NCBI GenBank assembly: GCA_964579345.1
Contig: CAZOHB010000101.1
Coordinates: 1-9,065 of the forward strand
DNA: 9,065 nt
Origin: RGIG5612 sp964579345
GTDB taxonomy: Bacteria; Bacillota; Clostridia; Lachnospirales; Lachnospiraceae
Reading direction: 5' to 3'
Shown: positions 6,681-9,065 of the stretch, piece by piece
Numbering within the stretch: the stretch's first letter is position 1
How the letters are laid out: each line of letters starts with the position of its first letter
Notes under the pieces: generated by a model
The model's input: the letters and a program-made list of their open reading frames with translations, nothing else
What the model was told of the DNA's origin: nothing
The model's database searches: none
Translations under genes and position numbers: made by a program

Positions 6681-8177
6681 CTATTGATGTTTTGCCCAGA
6701 ATTTTGCAGTATCCACCGCAAGATTCCAGCCCTTGATTCTTTCTTTGCGCTCGTTCTCATCCATGGACGGTTCATAGACACGTCCCGTCTTCTGCTGCTT
6801 TCGCAGCTCTTCTTTATCTTTCCAGAAGCCTGCCGTAAGGCCTGCAAGATAGGCTGCGCCGAGCGCGGTGTTCTCGATCTGTTTCGGCCGTTCTATCCGG
6901 GTTCCTACAAGATCAGCCTGGAACTGCATCAGGAAATTGTTCTGGCTTGCACCGCCGTCCACCTTCAGGGAATTCAGGCTGTATTTTGCATCCGCTTCCA
7001 TGGCGCGGATCACATCATGTGTCTGGTAAGCGATGGACTCCAGCGCTGCGCGGACAAAATGTTTCTTGTTAAACCCTCTGGTTAAGCCAACCATCGTTCC
7101 TCTTGCATCCTGCTCCCAGTGCGGCGCACCAAGACCGGTAAAAGCAGGAACCAGATAGGCTCCTGCCGTATCGGCCACAGAGAGCGCCATCTTTTCGCTG
7201 ACCGGGGATTTCTTGATAAACTCCAGTTCATCCCGGATCCATTGGATCACAGCGCCTCCGATGAATACGCTGCCTTCGAGGATATACTGGACCTTTTCTC
7301 CTTCCGGATTTGCCGCGATCGTAGACAGCAGACCGTTGCGTGAACGGATCACTTTATCTCCGGTATTCATGAGCAGGAAGCATCCGGTCCCGTATGTATT
7401 TTTCACATCTCCCTTGTCAAAACCGCAAAGTCCGAACAATGCGGCCTGCTGGTCTCCCGCTACACCGCAGATCGGAATCTCTCCGCTTGCGATGGCGATG
7501 TCCGTATAACCGTACAGATGTCCTGACGGATGAACTTCCGGCATCATGGACATCGGAATATCAAAATAGTCCAGGATCTCCTGATCCCATTTTCTCTTTT
7601 TAATATCAAAAAGCATCGTTCTGGACGCATTCGTATAATCCGTAGCATGGATCTTGTGTCCGCTCAGCATCCACATCAGCCAGGTATCCACGGTTCCGAA
7701 AAGCAGGTCCCCGTTCTTTGCCGCCTTCTTCGCACCTTTGACATGATCCAGGATCCACTTGATCTTTGTTGCACTGAAGTAGGCGTCCGGGATCAGACCG
7801 GTCCTGTCGCGGATCTTCTTTTTCATGTCGGCCGGCATCTCGTCGATCATATCTGCCGTCCTGCGGCATTGCCAGACGATTGCATTGTAGACCGGTTCCC
7901 CCGTATTTTTGTTCCATACAATCGTCGTCTCACGCTGGTTGGTGATTCCGATTCCGGCAATATGTTCGAAGTTGATTCCAAGCTTTGCAGCTGCCTCGAT
8001 TGCAACACCAATCTGAGAAGACCAGATCTCCATCGGATCATGCTCTACCCAGCCGGGATGCGGATAGATCTGTTTGAACTCCTTCTGGCTTACACTGGCC
8101 ATCTCTCCTTTTTGATCGAATAAAATGCATCTGGAGCTTGTCGTTCCCTGATCCAAAGCCATGATATACTTTTTCAT
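6681..8177 (-). CDS. glpK: Glycerol kinase, lacking the HPr phosphorylation histidine
   Basis: FGGY-family kinase converting glycerol and ATP to sn-glycerol 3-phosphate; 498 residues, the normal length. The N-terminal phosphate-binding ALDQGTTSSR lies at 7-16, the catalytic Asp is D242 in GVAGDQQAALFG, and the C-terminal lobe carries VDGGASQNNF and the ENTALGAAYLAG signature. I chose the ATG for MKKYIMALD because GGAGGG stands eight bases upstream; the longer frame would put translation before it, next to the -10 box. In enterococcal and Bacillus enzymes the loop before IAGDQQ contains YHFYG, whose His is phosphorylated by the PTS protein HPr; here the loop reads TDIAIASGEIPI (225-236) without His. 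The Arg used for fructose-1,6-bisphosphate binding in E. coli (TRIPI) is Glu here. Control by transcription is therefore more likely. First gene of the glpK-aminopeptidase-lipid kinase operon. No glpF or glpD is seen in the window. Confidence 0.97.
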   Translation of the reverse strand: MKKYIMALDQGTTSSRCILFDQKGEMASVSQKEFKQIYPHPGWVEHDPMEIWSSQIGVAIEAAAKLGINFEHIAGIGITNQRETTIVWNKNTGEPVYNAIVWQCRRTADMIDEMPADMKKKIRDRTGLIPDAYFSATKIKWILDHVKGAKKAAKNGDLLFGTVDTWLMWMLSGHKIHATDYTNASRTMLFDIKKRKWDQEILDYFDIPMSMMPEVHPSGHLYGYTDIAIASGEIPICGVAGDQQAALFGLCGFDKGDVKNTYGTGCFLLMNTGDKVIRSRNGLLSTIAANPEGEKVQYILEGSVFIGGAVIQWIRDELEFIKKSPVSEKMALSVADTAGAYLVPAFTGLGAPHWEQDARGTMVGLTRGFNKKHFVRAALESIAYQTHDVIRAMEADAKYSLNSLKVDGGASQNNFLMQFQADLVGTRIERPKQIENTALGAAYLAGLTAGFWKDKEELRKQQKTGRVYEPSMDENERKERIKGWNLAVDTAKFWAKHQ

Positions 8178-8210
8178 AGTCCGTACCCTCCGTAAAAATA
8201 CCTTCTGATT

Positions 8211-8239
8211 ATTATACAAAAAAGCAAAGTCGGATTAAA
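8211..8239 (-). promoter_or_regulatory. Promoter of the glpK operon
   Basis: Minus-strand -10 box is a perfect TATAAT (8211-8216), with a weak -35 candidate TTTAAT (8234-8239) at 17 bp. The start codon is 33 bp downstream of the -10 box, leaving a short leader with the GGAGGG site. The weak -35 suggests an activator or control through the overlapping inverted repeat. Confidence 0.6.
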
Positions 8240-8251
8240 GCCTTACTTTGC
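8218..8251 (-). terminator. Hairpin with T-run overlapping the glpK promoter (terminator or operator)
   Basis: GCAAAGT (8224-8230) and ACTTTGC (8245-8251) are perfect 7-bp inverted arms, with two more G-C pairs inside across a one-base bulge. On the minus strand the hairpin is followed by six T (8218-8223), the form of an intrinsic terminator. The same bases span the -35 to -10 region of glpK, so it could instead, or also, be a repressor site. It would act as a second stop for transcripts coming from the radical SAM gene. Confidence 0.5.
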
Positions 8252-8259
8252 GAAATCTT

Positions 8260-8294
8260 AAAAAGACCGGCACGAAATACCGTGTCGGTCTCTT
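8260..8294 (-). terminator. Rho-independent terminator before glpK
   Basis: Arms 8261-8274 and 8281-8294 pair over 14 positions with one mismatch and one G-U, around a 6-nt loop. Read on the minus strand, the hairpin runs into TTTTT (8260-8264). The plus-strand exit has only a broken T-run, so it serves the minus-strand transcript of the activating-enzyme gene and separates it from glpK. Confidence 0.85.
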
Positions 8295-8304
8295 TGAATT
8301 CTTC

Positions 8305-8313
8305 TGTGGATAA
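8305..8313 (-). promoter_or_regulatory. Exact DnaA-box 9-mer
   Basis: TTATCCACA on the minus strand, just after the second TGA of the decayed-looking frame and before the terminator. It is the second exact match in the window. A function is not shown. Confidence 0.25.
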
Positions 8314-8526
8314 TCAAAAGCGATTGCTTTCGTTTTCGACCCTTCCGATCAGTTTTATCAATTCCGATAGTCTTTGAGAAGCTGCATCTCCGTTTTGACA
8401 GTCTGCTCAAACATATTCTGATTCTCTTCTTTGTATCTGCGATAAAGCGGCTGAAGGCTTTTCAGAGTATCTGAGCAGATAAGAAGAAAGAGAGCCCTCA
8501 TCCCACAAAGAAAACTGCGCCATCAT
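8314..8526 (-). pseudogene. Small frame coupled to the radical SAM gene, interrupted by TGA; possible decayed gene
   Basis: This is what fills the gene-poor stretch after the activating-enzyme gene. An ATG overlaps that gene's TGA as ATGA (8523-8526), a common sign of a coupled next gene. The frame gives 39 residues (starting MMAQFSLWDEG) to a TGA at 8407-8409, then continues open for 30 more codons, ending in IKLIGRVENESNRF before TGA at 8314-8316. A second frame (8358-8501, 47 residues, starting MRALFLLICSD) looks at least as protein-like in the middle (SLQPLYRRYKEEN, EMQLLKDYRN). Joining parts of both frames gives a plausible helical protein of about 70 residues, so a gene with two frameshifts is one reading; noncoding sequence is the other. 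No family recognised. Selenocysteine at the TGA is possible in principle, but I see no clear SECIS hairpin directly after it. Confidence 0.3.
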
Positions 8527-9065
8527 CCGCCGATCTGTGCTATCACGCCAAATCTCTCCACAGCTTCAACACACTGCTGCATATAAGAGTCATCCGGCGG
8601 AGTAACATGAAGTTCAAAATCTGTCAGTTCAAGGCTCTCGCTTTTGGACTCTCCCAGCCGATGGTATGGCAAAAGGCCATAAACTACATCTGTCCCAAGA
8701 TGGTCCCGGATAAAAAGCGCGGTCCTCTCGATATTCTCAAGATCGCCGTTATAACCCGGCACAACCGGAGTCCGAATCATCATAGGCTTTCCGAGTTCGT
8801 TTCGGATATAGCAGATATTATCCAGGATCTGTTCATTCGGAACACCGGTCAGTTTATTGTGAATCACTGAATCCATATGTTTGATATCACAGATGGCAAA
8901 ATCCACATGTTCATATACCTGCTTCACTACATCCCGAGAGGCAAAATTGCAGGTTTCGATTGCAGTATGAATTCCTTCTTCCTGCGCCGCAGCAAAAAGA
9001 TTTGCAGTGAATTCCGGCTGCATCAGAGGCTCTCCGCCGCTGATCGTCATTCCTCCTCCGGAACC
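8523..9065 (-). CDS. Glycyl-radical enzyme activating protein (radical SAM), 5' end cut by window edge
   Basis: Radical SAM activase that would place a glycyl radical on a partner enzyme (pyruvate formate-lyase, glycerol or diol dehydratase, or similar). The last 180 residues are visible. The fragment opens with GSGGGMTISGGEPL, the conserved GGGxTxSGGEP motif that binds the SAM methionine group; the CxxxCxxC iron-sulfur motif must lie upstream, outside the window. The ATG at 9050 is therefore internal, not the start. Further family marks: an ETCNFA segment, DIKHMDSVIHNKLTG with the PFL-activase DIK motif, RTPVVPGYN, and LLPYHRLGESK, and the usual GG end. The LLPYHRLGE form resembles the longer activases with an inserted ferredoxin domain, but that part is not visible. 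The partner enzyme is not in the window, so the substrate is open; closeness to glpK makes a glycerol dehydratase thinkable but the terminator between them argues for separate units. Confidence 0.88.
   Translation of the reverse strand, partial: GSGGGMTISGGEPLMQPEFTANLFAAAQEEGIHTAIETCNFASRDVVKQVYEHVDFAICDIKHMDSVIHNKLTGVPNEQILDNICYIRNELGKPMMIRTPVVPGYNGDLENIERTALFIRDHLGTDVVYGLLPYHRLGESKSESLELTDFELHVTPPDDSYMQQCVEAVERFGVIAQIGG

Noticed and set aside
8178..8210. GlpP-type antiterminator or riboswitch in the glpK leader
   Set aside because: The leader after the TATAAT box is only about 25-30 nt and contains no hairpin; both hairpins lie before the predicted transcription start.

Overview
The window looks like a chromosomal segment of a Bacillota (Firmicutes) bacterium of moderate GC. 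The evidence is a ClpC-type AAA+ unfoldase, a single-membrane-span signal peptidase I of Gram-positive type, a YtrA-type GntR repressor, strong AGGAG-type ribosome binding sites and consensus sigma-A promoters. A gut Clostridia or Erysipelotrichia member would fit, but nothing fixes the family. Every supported gene reads on the minus strand, so the segment is described from high to low coordinates. I see no RNA gene, CRISPR array, insertion sequence or attachment site.

Upstream block (9065 to about 8260): the 3' part of a glycyl-radical-enzyme activating protein (radical SAM), running off the window edge. About 220 bp follow with a small, possibly decayed reading frame that overlaps its stop codon (ATGA), and then a strong Rho-independent terminator.

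Metabolic/envelope block (8260 to 3260): a promoter with a perfect TATAAT box, overlapped by an inverted repeat, drives glpK (glycerol kinase). It is followed closely by an M24-family Xaa-Pro aminopeptidase (13 bp gap) and a diacylglycerol-kinase-family lipid kinase (4 bp gap), so these three form an operon. After an 86-bp gap that holds two DnaA-box-like 9-mers comes lepB (signal peptidase I), either the end of the operon or its own unit. Glycerol phosphorylation and lipid phosphorylation both supply phospholipid precursors; the peptidases deal with peptide trimming and protein export.

Proteostasis block (3260 to 1): a small protein with an N-terminal hydrophobic segment and eight uninterrupted 11-residue repeats has its own promoter. 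Next is a two-gene operon, a 122-residue GntR/YtrA-type regulator followed 10 bp later by clpC (3' end outside the window). A 10-bp perfect inverted repeat with a 7-nt spacer sits on the -10 box of this operon, which strongly suggests autoregulation. The usual ctsR-mcsA-mcsB partners of clpC are absent, so this is a GntR-controlled clpC. That arrangement and the repeat protein next to it are the most interesting items here; the rest is largely ordinary chromosomal content.
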